Shown: positions 1 to 8,118 of the stretch, in pieces
Position numbering within the stretch: the stretch's first letter is position 1
Layout of the letters: each line of letters opens with the position of its first letter
Assembly: GCA_945876095.1 (NCBI GenBank)
Contig: CAMCMP010000007.1
Location: 1-64,000, forward strand
DNA length: 64,000 bases
From: Chitinophaga pinensis
Lineage (GTDB): Bacteria; Bacteroidota; Bacteroidia; Chitinophagales; Chitinophagaceae
Reading direction: 5' to 3'
The notes under the pieces: generated by a model
The model's input: the letters and a program-made list of their open reading frames with translations, nothing else
The model's database searches: none
What the model was told of the DNA's origin: nothing
Program-made: the position numbers and the translations under genes

Positions 1-261
1 CTGAATTCATAACAATATGATTTTCATTAAGTTACGATTTTTTTAAGTCCAAAAAAATCAAATCGTCTTAGGTGCAAAATCCTCGCAAACTCAATACTGA
101 CAATATTTTCAAAGAACTATTTATTTCAATAACGCAACGCTAGTGTAATATTGTTTAAAATACTCATGAAAAGTTAAATAAATAATAGTGATTTAAAATA
201 ACTAACCCTACACATATAATAAAAATTGCATAAAAATAATAATCATGAAAAAATAAAAAAT

Positions 262-293
262 TTTGTTTAGCAGCTTGACACAACGTAATTTTA
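262..293 (+). promoter_or_regulatory. Putative Bacteroidota-type promoter of citrate synthase
   Basis: TTTG at 262-265 is followed after 20 bases by TAATTTTA at 286-293, which matches the TAnnTTTG -7 consensus at all fixed positions but the last. The start codon lies 46 bases further on. The same TTTG-N20 spacing recurs at other genes here (4672 and 32681), which supports the reading. Bases 1-261 are AT-rich and hold no gene that I can see. Confidence 0.45.
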
Positions 294-339
294 TAATCAT
301 TTTCTACCTCCTTTCACAGATTATAGCTAAATCAGATAT

Positions 340-1662
340 ATGGATTTATTAAAAAACAGCTTTAAAGAAAAAGCTGATAAAATGGGTGCCGAAATTAAAG
401 AAATGCTCAAAGAGCATGGTAATAAAAAAATTGGCGAAATTACGCTAAGTCAGGTCTATCAAGGAATGAGGGGGATGACGGGCCTTGTAACGGAGACTAG
501 TTTATTGGACGCACAAGATGGCATTCGTTTTAGGGGGTATTCTATACCAGAATTACAAGCAAAATTACCAAAAGTAGAAGGTGGGGATGAGCCATTGCCA
601 GAAGGATTGTTTTATCTGATGATGATTGGGGAGTTGCCAGATGATAGAGATGTTAAAAAAATTTCGAGTAATTGGCAAAGAAGAAGCCATGTTCCATCCC
701 ATGTATTTGATGTGATTGATGCCTTTCCCTTAAATGCGCATCCAATGACGATGTATGTTGCTGCAGTGATGGCATTGCAAACAGAGAGTAAGTTTGCACA
801 GGAATATGCCAAAGGTATGAATAAGAAAGATTATTGGCAATATACTTATGATGATTCAATGGATTTAATCGCAAGATTGCCAAGAATTGCTGCCTATATC
901 TACAGAAGAAAATATAAGAATAACCAACATATTCATCCAAACGGTTTATTGGATTGGGCAGGTAACCTTGCTTATATGATGGGATTTGAAGATGAGAGCA
1001 CAAAAGAATTAATGCGTTTGTATATGACCATTCATGCAGACCATGAAGGGGGCAACGTGTCAGCACACACAACACATTTAGTTGGTTCTGCATTGAGTGA
1101 CCCATACTTAAGTTATGCTGCAGGCATGAATGGTTTGGCAGGACCTTTACATGGTCTAGCCAATCAGGAAGTAATTAAATGGATTTTTGAAATGCAAGAA
1201 GCCATTGGAACGGATAGTCCCTCTAAAGAGCAGATTGTAGATTATGTTCAAAAAACATTAACAGCGGGTAAAGTTGTACCAGGCTATGGGCATGCCGTAT
1301 TAAGAAAAACAGATCCTCGTTTTACTGCACAAATGGAGTTTGGTAAAAAACATTTACCAGAGGACAAATTAGTGAACACGGTTTGGAATATTTATGAAAC
1401 AGTGCCTCCAATTTTAGAATCATTAGGAAAGGTAAAAAATCCATGGCCCAATGTGGATGCACATAGCGGTGCCTTGTTAGTACACTATGGTATTGTAGAA
1501 TACGAGTTCTACACTGTATTATTTGCAGTAAGTCGTGCCCTAGGTGTTCTAGCTAGTTTAACTTGGGATCGTGCATTAGGTTTCCCATTAGAGCGTCCAA
1601 AATCTGTAACCACTGCTGCCGTGAGGGATTGGATTGATGGCGTTGGAGAAAATTTAATTTAA
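340..1662 (+). CDS. gltA: Citrate synthase, eukaryotic-like type I
   Basis: Condenses acetyl-CoA and oxaloacetate to citrate in the TCA cycle, in the cytoplasm. The 440-residue protein has the catalytic residues of the pig-heart type enzyme: His271 in GPLHGLANQE, His318 in GYGHAVLRK and Asp373 in NVDAHSG. The oxaloacetate-binding region HADHEGGNVSAH lies at 232-243. Length and motifs fit the short, dimeric eukaryote-like form more than the longer NADH-inhibited hexameric type of enterobacteria. The ATG at 340 is the first in frame and lies 46 bases after a plausible promoter. It stands alone, followed by tRNA-Ala. It is a housekeeping gene and gives the chromosomal context of the island that follows. 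Confidence 0.95.
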   Translation: MDLLKNSFKEKADKMGAEIKEMLKEHGNKKIGEITLSQVYQGMRGMTGLVTETSLLDAQDGIRFRGYSIPELQAKLPKVEGGDEPLPEGLFYLMMIGELPDDRDVKKISSNWQRRSHVPSHVFDVIDAFPLNAHPMTMYVAAVMALQTESKFAQEYAKGMNKKDYWQYTYDDSMDLIARLPRIAAYIYRRKYKNNQHIHPNGLLDWAGNLAYMMGFEDESTKELMRLYMTIHADHEGGNVSAHTTHLVGSALSDPYLSYAAGMNGLAGPLHGLANQEVIKWIFEMQEAIGTDSPSKEQIVDYVQKTLTAGKVVPGYGHAVLRKTDPRFTAQMEFGKKHLPEDKLVNTVWNIYETVPPILESLGKVKNPWPNVDAHSGALLVHYGIVEYEFYTVLFAVSRALGVLASLTWDRALGFPLERPKSVTTAAVRDWIDGVGENLI

Positions 1663-1719
1663 AAACTATTCATAAAAGAGCAACGAATTTACATGCTCAT
1701 TTACGACTATATTTTAAAA

Positions 1720-1794
<75 letters not shown>

Positions 1795-1899
1795 TAGTAT
1801 AATTGCTATCAAAGCCTCACCTAGTGGGGATCTTAGCTATTTATTGCTCTCTTTTATAAAACTTCTGTTTTGACCTAAAATGACCCTATTACCTCAAAT

Positions 1900-2261
1900 T
1901 TGGGTATCAAATGGTCACAAACTGGTCACAAAAATTCTCGTGGCACAGTAGCAATTATTAACAACAAAGGAAGAGTTAGATTAAGATGGAGTTATCAATC
2001 TATAAGATACTCACTAAATCTGTCTGTTTATTCTAAAGCCACAATCTTACCAGCAAAAAAACTTGCTCTAGAAATAGAGCAGGATATGCTGAACAATCTA
2101 TTTGACATTTCTCAAAAAAATATAAAGGAGAGCTTCTAGTAATCCCCTTGATAGAAAAATCAATGGTAGCCTATTTTGAAGAATGGGTAACTAATTACAA
2201 ACAAAGCATTGGTGACCATATGATTTGTTTAAAATACCAGCTACGTTTTAAAATTAAATAG
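1900..2261 (+). pseudogene. Tyrosine integrase remnant (arm-binding and start of core-binding domain)
   Basis: From a TTG at 1900 the first 79 codons give GTVAIINNKGRVRLRWSY and SIRYSLNLSV, then ALEIEQDML. This is the pattern of the arm-type DNA-binding domain of Bacteroidota and cyanobacterial integrases (GxRYxLSLG, IExDI). It stops at TAG 2137-2139. A different frame continues across this point (codons from 2139) as VIPLIEKSMVAYFEEWV, resembling the start of the SAM-like core-binding domain, and ends at TAG 2259-2261. The catalytic domain with its R-H-R-Y residues is absent. The gene is therefore frameshifted and truncated, about a third of normal length. Its position just downstream of tRNA-Ala fits an integrase next to its attachment site. 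Confidence 0.75.
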
Positions 2262-2299
2262 TCCAATTGTCTGTAATAAAGATGGTTGGGCTATTTTTT
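2256..2299 (+). terminator. Rho-independent terminator after the integrase remnant
   Basis: AAATAGTCCAA at 2256-2266 pairs with TTGGGCTATTT at 2286-2296 (one G-T pair) and is followed by further Ts. The last stop codon of the remnant lies in the left arm. Confidence 0.6.
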
Positions 2300-2444
2300 C
2301 ATTCTATTTTTTGATGAAGGCTTGCTTATAAATTAAGCTAATTTTTGTCTATTACTCATTAAGTTAGTATGTAATAACTTTTAAAAATTAATTTATTTAT
2401 AAAAGTAATAACATATCTTAGTTCTTCATTTAAATCGTATACAT

Positions 2445-3188
2445 ATGAAAAAACAATTAATTTTTGTCGCATTGACTTTGATAAGCTTTGTGACATTTGC
2501 TCAACAAAAAACTAGTACCGTGAATGCCGGTTTTTGGAAAGTTAAAATGGGGCAAGCTCCCTCTTTTGTTGATGCTTCCCAAACATTTATAACTAAATTT
2601 TTTCCGGTAAAAGATGGCAAACCTCAAATATACGGATACAATATTTCCGGAGGGAAACACAACGGAGAATATTTGTTTATGAATAATGCGGGTAAAAGTT
2701 TTACTGATAGAGATGTTGTGACACCTGCTACTATAGATAATATAAGATGGAGTGATAATTGGAACTTAACTGTTGCACCCCATGTTGAAAGTACAACCAA
2801 TGATATTTTAGTCTATAGACCTGAAATGTCCAACCTCGGAGTAGACGAAAAGTCAGAAAAATTTCTGAACACAGAATGGACGGTTAAAGATGGTGGTTCC
2901 AAAGGGTTTACCGATGTTTTGAAAAAAATGCCAAAAGTTTGGAATAAATTAGGAAGAAAATTTGGGGTTTGGTCAACATTTACGGGGGAAACTAGATATT
3001 ATGTGGTTAGATATTTGCCTAATGGATGGAAAGATTTAGATGATACAAAAAATTCAGATTTTGCTACTGCTTGGGAAGAAATATATGGTATAGGTTCTTG
3101 GGATAAAGACTCTTTAATTTTTGCTAATTCTTGGACTAGAACAGATAGATTTATGATGACTTTAAATAAAAGATTAACCAGTAAATAA
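2445..3188 (+). CDS. Exported protein of unknown function, possible dimeric alpha/beta-barrel fold
   Basis: A protein of 247 residues. Residues 1-19 form a Sec signal peptide (MKKQLIFVALTLISFVTFAQ) with the Ala-Gln junction common in Bacteroidota. The mature part is rich in Trp and Tyr and seems to contain two related halves (about 25-110 and 125-240), each opening with a strand and a helix, such as AGFWKVKMGQAPSFVDA. That layout recalls ferredoxin-like dimeric barrel proteins (NIPSNAP/EthD/ABM type), but I see no diagnostic motif, so this is a guess about the fold only. It is the first cargo gene of the island, 23 bases before a lipoprotein gene, so the two are probably co-transcribed. Confidence 0.6.
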   Translation: MKKQLIFVALTLISFVTFAQQKTSTVNAGFWKVKMGQAPSFVDASQTFITKFFPVKDGKPQIYGYNISGGKHNGEYLFMNNAGKSFTDRDVVTPATIDNIRWSDNWNLTVAPHVESTTNDILVYRPEMSNLGVDEKSEKFLNTEWTVKDGGSKGFTDVLKKMPKVWNKLGRKFGVWSTFTGETRYYVVRYLPNGWKDLDDTKNSDFATAWEEIYGIGSWDKDSLIFANSWTRTDRFMMTLNKRLTSK

Positions 3189-3211
3189 ATACTACTATAA
3201 AAATAACAAAC

Positions 3212-3727
3212 ATGAAAAAAATATTATTATGTATTCTTGTGTCAGTATCATTGATTGCTTGTACAAACCAAGAAACAAAAATAGAAGCAATAACTGAAAT
3301 AACAGGAACAGTAACATCTACTGGACCTGATGTAGATATGATGAAAAATAGTTTTACCTATTTTGCAAATGGGGATTGGGCTAATCTCGCTTTATGCTAT
3401 GCAGATTCTGCAAAAGCATTTCATAATGTTTGGCCTTCAAAAACTGATACGACAGTTGGAGTGAATGTTCAAAATATTATTGAAGGCTTTAAAAAGCAAA
3501 GAGAATTAATTGATGGCAATATTATTTTGGGAAGGTCTATATATGAAGTTGAAACCAAGACAAATGGTGACAAATATGGTCATAGTTGGCTTGAAATGTC
3601 TTGGACATCTAAGAAAGGCGTTACCGGTAAAATGGTAATATTTAGCTCTTTCGGAATAAATAAAGATGGTAAACTTACTTACCATTGGCCTATTTATGAT
3701 ACCAAAGATGTTGTAAATCTTAAGTAA
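3212..3727 (+). CDS. Putative lipoprotein with NTF2-like (SnoaL/DUF4440) fold
   Basis: A protein of 171 residues. The N-terminus has a lipobox, SLIAC at about residues 13-17, so export with lipid anchoring is expected. The mature part has an NTF2-like pattern: a helix with MMKNSFTYFANGDWANLALCYADSAKAFH, where a small residue pair leads to a Tyr-Ala-Asp, and later strands KYGHSWLEMSWTS and GKMVIFSSFGIN. Members of this superfamily may be enzymes or simple binding proteins; nothing here shows which. It follows the 247-residue exported protein by 23 bases and resembles the next gene (3887) in fold and key positions. Confidence 0.65.
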   Translation: MKKILLCILVSVSLIACTNQETKIEAITEITGTVTSTGPDVDMMKNSFTYFANGDWANLALCYADSAKAFHNVWPSKTDTTVGVNVQNIIEGFKKQRELIDGNIILGRSIYEVETKTNGDKYGHSWLEMSWTSKKGVTGKMVIFSSFGINKDGKLTYHWPIYDTKDVVNLK

Positions 3728-3756
3728 TTTATATTTTTAAGTTATGAAAAAATACG

Positions 3757-3786
3757 ACTGAGACCTATAGTAATAGGGGTCTCAGT
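3757..3786 (+). terminator. Terminator-like hairpin after the lipoprotein gene
   Basis: ACTGAGACC at 3757-3765 pairs with GGTCTCAGT at 3778-3786 around a 12-base loop, followed by TATTT. The T tract is short, so termination is likely but not certain. It separates 2445-3727 from the gene at 3887. Confidence 0.5.
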
Positions 3787-3886
3787 TATTTCATGGATTC
3801 TAAAAATAAAACTGCAATCACTATTATTTCTTAGACTCTTATTTAATCATTGAAATTGACTATACTCTATTTCTAAATCAACTAAT

Positions 3887-4381
3887 ATGAAAAAATTTAT
3901 ATTATCGATCGCCTTATTGCTAGGGTTTGTAGCAACTTATGCGCAATCAGAAAAAACAAATGGTACAATTTATATTAAGCATCCTTATATTGATGTAGTT
4001 AATAAGAGTTCGAATGCATACCAAACAAAAAATATCACTGAATGGACAGCATTGTATGCAGATACTGCGAAATTTTCTTTTTCTTGGTCAGACAAAACAA
4101 TTTCTTTAAAAGAAGAAATAAAGCTATTCGGTTTGGATTATAAATTCTTTGATAAGATTTCAGTAAAAACTTATGGTTATCCAGATTACTTACATTATGT
4201 AGAAGAAGATTCTAAAGTAGTTCAATCATGGTGGACATGGAGTGGTACATCTAAGAAGACAGGAAAAGTGATAAAAGTGTTGTTTGTAATGTTTGATTGG
4301 TTTAATGCGGATGGTAAAATTGTACTTGAAAGCACTTTTGGTGATTTTTCTAAGTTAAATGCAGAGTTAGGGACCAAATAA
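3887..4381 (+). CDS. Exported NTF2-like (SnoaL-type) protein
   Basis: A protein of 164 residues with a Sec signal peptide ending near residue 19 (FVATYAQ). The mature part follows the NTF2-like pattern: NKSSNAYQTKNITEWTALYADTAKF near residues 45-70, and later strands VVQSWWTWSGTSKKTG and VLFVMFDWFNADGKI. The stretches ALYADTAKF and WWTWSGTSKKTG parallel LCYADSAKAF and LEMSWTSKKG of the preceding lipoprotein, so the two are probably diverged paralogues, one soluble and one lipid-anchored. No catalytic residues can be assigned. It is the last gene of the island, about 130 bases before the distal tRNA copy. Confidence 0.65.
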   Translation: MKKFILSIALLLGFVATYAQSEKTNGTIYIKHPYIDVVNKSSNAYQTKNITEWTALYADTAKFSFSWSDKTISLKEEIKLFGLDYKFFDKISVKTYGYPDYLHYVEEDSKVVQSWWTWSGTSKKTGKVIKVLFVMFDWFNADGKIVLESTFGDFSKLNAELGTK

Positions 4382-4511
4382 ACTTTTAGTGATGTTTGTA
4401 TTTTTTATAATAAATTCATTTAAACAATATTTTAGGTCAGGTTTGGATCACAACTGAAATATATAAAAGTTGAAAGTCCTGTAGATAAAGGCTTTGATAA
4501 GGTTTTATAGA

Positions 4512-4558
4512 TGCATGGCTTGCAAGAGGTCAGCGGTACGAACCCGCTATTCTTCACT
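4512..4558 (+). repeat. attR-like tRNA-Ala 3' fragment
   Basis: A copy of tRNA-Ala bases 1748-1794 with three changes, in the anticodon loop, the T loop and the acceptor stem. The 5' half of a tRNA is missing, so this cannot be a functional tRNA. It marks the far junction of the island. Confidence 0.8.
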
Positions 4559-4564
4559 AAATTT

Positions 4565-4603
4565 ATTAATAAAACCGTTACAAATTGTAACGGTTTTATT
4601 AAT
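4565..4603 (+). terminator. Strong 19-bp hairpin, probably the displaced tRNA terminator
   Basis: Two perfect 19-base arms (4565-4583 and 4585-4603) with core AACCGTTACAA/TTGTAACGGTT, reading into a T-rich 3' arm. It begins 7 bases after the tRNA fragment. The intact tRNA-Ala has no comparable hairpin directly behind it, so this may be the original terminator of the tRNA gene, separated by the insertion. It could also stop transcription leaving the island. Confidence 0.6.
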
Positions 4604-4671
4604 TATTGAAACTTCTGACATTGCTTACCAATTTAAAAACTACTTCTCTTCTTATTTAAACCTTCACCATT

Positions 4672-4703
4672 TTTGCTATCTTTAAAGATCATTAAATAGT
4701 TTG
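4672..4703 (+). promoter_or_regulatory. Putative promoter of the Asp-box protein gene
   Basis: TTTG at 4672-4675, a 20-base spacer, then ATAGTTTG at 4696-4703, matching the TTTG part of the -7 consensus. The ATG at 4719 is 15 bases downstream. The box overlaps the in-frame TTG at 4701, which argues against that codon as the start. Confidence 0.35.
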
Positions 4704-4718
4704 TTTAAAAATATTTGT

Positions 4719-5861
4719 ATGAAAAAATACACTTCATTTCTATTTGTTTTATTTCTTTCTACTTCCACTCTACCCTTGTTTGCACAGTCAGATGTGAAAC
4801 AAGTAAAGGTCTATTATGAGAAAGATAAATTTGGTGGATGGCCTGCCAACTTCGGAATTTGGAATTGGGGAAATGAAATCCTTGTTGGATTTGCAAAAGG
4901 GACCTATAAAAATTTGGGACCGAAAGCGCATAATATCGATAGAGAAAAAGAAGAATTTCATTTGCTCGCTAGAAGTATGGATGGTGGTGAAAGCTGGAAT
5001 ATTGAAGATCCAGGAAAGAACGGGAATGGTGATTTGTTTGTTCCAAGCCATGGAAACTATCATGGAATCATGCGCAAAGATGTTCCATTGCAAGAACCGA
5101 TTGCTCCAAAAGTTATTAATTTCAAAGACTCAAATTTTGCTTTTACTATTCGAATGACCAATAACGATGGAGGCGAATCACTTTACTGGACTTCCAACGA
5201 TAAAGGGCACAGTTGGGATGGCCCAGTAAAACTACCAGAAATGGGGACCAAAGGAATTGCTGCCAGAACAGACTATATCATTGACGGAAATAATGAATGC
5301 TTATTATTTCTGACTGCTGCTAAATCAAATGGAAAAGAAGGAAGACCCATGATGGCTAAAACAACCGACGGAGGAATAAGCTGGTCTTTTGTATCCTGGA
5401 TTTCACCAGAACCAGAAGGCTCAAATTATTCTATCATGCCAGCGTCAGTTCGTTTATCACCCACAGAAATATTGGTTAGCGTTCGCAGAAATAAATCAAT
5501 TGAAGCTTTCTATTCTGCAGACAATGGCCTCAGCTGGCAAAGGCAAATTGACCCAGTAGAAAATACAGGTGAGGGAAACCCTCCTGCCATGTTAAAAATG
5601 AAAGATGGAAGAGTCTGTATTATCTGGGGTAGCAGAAAAGAACCCTTTAGTATGCTTGCAAAAATAAGTAGCGATAAAGGCAAATCATGGAGTGAACCTT
5701 ATGTGCTTCGAGGTGATGGCAATAGCCGGGATATGGGCTACCCTAGAGCTGTGCAGCGCCCCGATGGCAATATAGTAGCCGTGTACTATTTCGCAGATGA
5801 AGCAACTGGCCATGAACGTTATATAGGCGCTACCATCTGGACACCACCTGCAGTTAAATAA
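4719..5861 (+). CDS. Exported sialidase-like beta-propeller with Asp-box (BNR) repeats
   Basis: A protein of 380 residues from the ATG at 4719, which gives a clean Sec signal peptide ending in LPLFAQ. Five Asp-box motifs (S-x-D-x-G-x-x-W) are visible: SMDGGESW, SNDKGHSW, TTDGGISW, SADNGLSW and SSDKGKSW, as expected of a six-bladed sialidase fold. The RIP motif of true sialidases is not clear near the N-terminus (GGWPANFGIW stands there instead), though Arg residues are present in RMTNND, SVRRNK and YPRAVQRPDG. It may be a hydrolase for another glycoside or a sugar-binding protein; the sialidase reaction should not be assumed. It lies alone, just outside the island. Confidence 0.7.
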   Translation: MKKYTSFLFVLFLSTSTLPLFAQSDVKQVKVYYEKDKFGGWPANFGIWNWGNEILVGFAKGTYKNLGPKAHNIDREKEEFHLLARSMDGGESWNIEDPGKNGNGDLFVPSHGNYHGIMRKDVPLQEPIAPKVINFKDSNFAFTIRMTNNDGGESLYWTSNDKGHSWDGPVKLPEMGTKGIAARTDYIIDGNNECLLFLTAAKSNGKEGRPMMAKTTDGGISWSFVSWISPEPEGSNYSIMPASVRLSPTEILVSVRRNKSIEAFYSADNGLSWQRQIDPVENTGEGNPPAMLKMKDGRVCIIWGSRKEPFSMLAKISSDKGKSWSEPYVLRGDGNSRDMGYPRAVQRPDGNIVAVYYFADEATGHERYIGATIWTPPAVK

Positions 5862-6036
5862 CTATTTGATTTTAATTTCTCTACTTTAAAGTATCCGCTG
5901 CTACTATTTTCAACTTCAATCAATAAAGGGGAATTGGAAATTTCTTTCTACGCAATAAATATTTCATTTAGTACAAACTCTTTATTATCGGTTAAATATG
6001 TTGGCTAATTTTAATGAAAAAGTTATTATGTATACG

Positions 6037-6044
6037 TAATTTTG
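6037..6044 (+). promoter_or_regulatory. Putative -7 box upstream of aguB
   Basis: TAATTTTG fits TAnnTTTG exactly, 24 bases before the ATG at 6069. I see no good TTTG at -33. The in-frame TTG at 6042 lies inside the box, which favours 6069 as start. Confidence 0.35.
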
Positions 6045-6068
6045 ACTCAATTATTTAATTTATACACA

Positions 6069-6947
6069 ATGGCAATCGTTAAAGTTGGAATCATTCAAAT
6101 GTCTTGTGAAGCATCCAAAGATGCAAACAATCAAAAGGCAATTGAAAAAATAAAGGAAGCTGCTCGAAAGGGAGCACAAATCATTTGTTTGCAAGAATTA
6201 TTTTCCTCCCTCTATTTTTGTGACGTAGAGTCATACGATAATTTTAAACTTGCTGAAACTATTCCCGGTGAAACCACCGATAGATTATCAGTTTTAGCAA
6301 AACAATTGGGTGTAGTGATCATTGCTTCTTTATTTGAAAAAAGGGCTCAAGGGTTATATCATAATACTACCGCAGTGATTGATGCTGATGGAACTTATTT
6401 AGGTAAGTACCGTAAAATGCATATACCTGATGACCCTTCTTTTTATGAAAAATTTTATTTTACTCCAGGTGATTTAGGTTATAAAGTTTTCAAAACAAAA
6501 TTTGCCAGTATTGGAGTATTAATCTGCTGGGATCAATGGTATCCTGAAGCTGCTCGTATTACTAGTTTAATGGGCGCTGAAATGCTCTTTTATCCAACAG
6601 CGATTGGTTGGGCAACTTCTCAAGATGAGGCTACCAATGAAGAGCAATACAATGCTTGGCAAACGATACAACGCAGTCATGCGGTTGCCAATGGAGTCCC
6701 CGTGATTAGTGTAAATCGGGTTGGTCTAGAACAAAATGGCGCTATGAAATTTTGGGGTGGTTCTTTTGTAAGTAATCCATTTGGAAGTTTATTATATAAA
6801 GCATCTCATGAAAATGAAGAAATAGCAGTAGTGGATATTGATACTGAAAAATCAGATAGCTACCGAACCCATTGGCCTTTTTTGCGTGATCGTCGCATTG
6901 ATTCATACGAACCCATTACTAAAAGATATATTGACGATGCAGAATAA
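6069..6947 (+). CDS. aguB: N-carbamoylputrescine amidohydrolase
   Basis: Hydrolyses N-carbamoylputrescine to putrescine, CO2 and ammonia, the second step of the agmatine route to polyamines. The 292-residue protein is a nitrilase-superfamily enzyme with the full triad: Glu43 in LQELF, Lys116 in YRKMHIPDD and Cys153 in LICWDQWYPE. The sequence FYEKFYFTPGD and the WDQWYPE motif are typical of the plant-like AguB group. The ATG at 6069 (MAIVKVGIIQ) matches where the family normally begins. The stop overlaps the start of aguA by 11 bases, so the two are translationally linked and form a complete agmatine-to-putrescine pathway. Confidence 0.92.
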   Translation: MAIVKVGIIQMSCEASKDANNQKAIEKIKEAARKGAQIICLQELFSSLYFCDVESYDNFKLAETIPGETTDRLSVLAKQLGVVIIASLFEKRAQGLYHNTTAVIDADGTYLGKYRKMHIPDDPSFYEKFYFTPGDLGYKVFKTKFASIGVLICWDQWYPEAARITSLMGAEMLFYPTAIGWATSQDEATNEEQYNAWQTIQRSHAVANGVPVISVNRVGLEQNGAMKFWGGSFVSNPFGSLLYKASHENEEIAVVDIDTEKSDSYRTHWPFLRDRRIDSYEPITKRYIDDAE

Positions 6948-8010
6948 TAATGTTGATATATTTAATGGGCTTACTCCAAAATCATTAGGGTATTATTTTC
7001 CAGCTGAATTTGCACCACAGGATGCTATTTGGTTAACTTGGCCACATAAAGAAGAAAGTTGGCCAGGAAAAATAGCCAGTATTTATCCTTCCTATTCTGA
7101 ATTTATAAAAATAGTATCCCTGACTGAGCGAGTTTGTATCAATGTAGTGGATGAAAAAATGCGCCATTCAGTAAATGAAATGCTAGCATTGGCAGGAGTA
7201 AATTTAAATCAAGTTCAATTTTTTATTCATCCTTCTAATGACGCTTGGTGCAGAGACCATGGACCTTCTTTTTTAATTAGAAATAATACTGAATACCCTA
7301 AAGCAATCATTGATTGGAATATTAATGCTTGGGGAGGTAAATATCCACCCTATGATTTAGATGATGTAATACCCACTAGCATTGCAAAAGCATTGGACCT
7401 GCCTGTATTTTATCCTAATATCATAATGGAAGGAGGTTCTGTTGATTTCAATGGAGCAGGCACTATTATGACCTCCAAATCTTGCTTATTAAATCCTAAT
7501 CGAAATCCTCATTTGAATCAAAGTCAAATTGAAAAATACTTATGTGACTTTTATGGAATAGAACAAATATTATGGGTATCAGATGGTATTGTAGGTGATG
7601 ATACAGATGGACATATTGATGATACCGTTCGGTTTGTAAATGAAGACACTGTCTTAACGGTTGTTGAAACTAATGTACATTCAAAAAACCATGAATTGCT
7701 TAACCAAAATTTGAAAGAATTAAAGGAAATGCGTTTATTCAATGGCAAGCAATTAAATATTGTTGAATTACCAATGCCTAGAGAAGTTATCTATGAAGAT
7801 CAATTATTACCTGCCTCTTATGCTAACTTTTATATTAGTAATGGACATATTATAGTACCTACTTTTCGATGCGATCAAGATGATAAGGCAATGGAAATTA
7901 TACAATCTTGTTTTTCAACTAGACAGGTGGTAGGAATAGATTCAACTGATATCATTTGGGGATTAGGAAGTTTCCATTGCTTAAGCCAACAAGAACCAAG
8001 TATTCTATAA
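6937..8010 (+). CDS. aguA: Agmatine deiminase
   Basis: Converts agmatine to N-carbamoylputrescine and ammonia, supplying the substrate of AguB. The 357-residue protein belongs to the peptidyl-arginine deiminase-like (PF04371) family: WLTWPHKEESWPG near the N-terminus, WCRDHGPSF, GDDTDGHIDD with the substrate-binding Asp and His, and a C-terminal catalytic Cys in GSFHCLSQQEP, ten residues from the end. The ATG at 6937 overlaps the last codons of aguB; starts further upstream would run through aguB in another frame. The gene order is reversed relative to the reaction order. No arginine decarboxylase is in the window, so agmatine must be made elsewhere or taken up. Confidence 0.93.
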   Translation: MQNNNVDIFNGLTPKSLGYYFPAEFAPQDAIWLTWPHKEESWPGKIASIYPSYSEFIKIVSLTERVCINVVDEKMRHSVNEMLALAGVNLNQVQFFIHPSNDAWCRDHGPSFLIRNNTEYPKAIIDWNINAWGGKYPPYDLDDVIPTSIAKALDLPVFYPNIIMEGGSVDFNGAGTIMTSKSCLLNPNRNPHLNQSQIEKYLCDFYGIEQILWVSDGIVGDDTDGHIDDTVRFVNEDTVLTVVETNVHSKNHELLNQNLKELKEMRLFNGKQLNIVELPMPREVIYEDQLLPASYANFYISNGHIIVPTFRCDQDDKAMEIIQSCFSTRQVVGIDSTDIIWGLGSFHCLSQQEPSIL

Positions 8011-8118
8011 AATCAATTGGCATTATTAAATTTGGAATCGAGATTTTAAATTAATTGAAAAGCAGACTTCGAGAGATTTAATTCAAAGTAGATAATAAAT
8101 ATTGCCAAAAAAAATAAA

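Larger units (their letters stand above)
1795..4511 (+). mobile_element. Degraded tRNA-Ala integrative island, about 2.7 kb
   Basis: The stretch is bounded by the intact tRNA-Ala 3' end (1748-1794) and an imperfect copy of it (4512-4558). Next to the tRNA is a broken tyrosine integrase; then come three small genes for exported proteins (2445, 3212, 3887). No replication, conjugation, capsid or toxin-antitoxin gene is visible, so this is a relic or a minimal cargo island rather than an active element. The mismatches in the distal repeat and the broken integrase both point to an old event. That the three cargo genes came in with the element is inference from their position. Confidence 0.7.

Noticed and set aside
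36..76. Imperfect hairpin near the window start (ACGATTT...AAATCGT)
   Set aside because: It has a bulge, an AT-only inner stem and no T tract behind it. It could end a gene left of the window, but that cannot be judged here.
275..297. TTGACA and TATAAT before citrate synthase
   Set aside because: The two hexamers are only 11 bases apart, too short for a sigma-70 promoter of the E. coli type. The Bacteroidota-type elements at 262-293 explain the region better.
653..1105. Open frame of 150 codons antisense to citrate synthase
   Set aside because: It lies wholly inside a strongly conserved enzyme gene; no family resemblance, low-complexity composition. A shadow of the real frame.
4494..4685. 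Open frame of 63 codons across the tRNA fragment
   Set aside because: It runs through the tRNA copy and the hairpin, and its product has no recognisable pattern. Explained better as non-coding DNA.
5862..6041. Minus-strand open stretch reading SPLLIEVENSSSGYFKVEK between the Asp-box gene and aguB
   Set aside because: It has the look of protein for about 30 codons, but it lacks a start, enters antisense to the Asp-box gene and matches no family I can name. Too weak to call a fossil.
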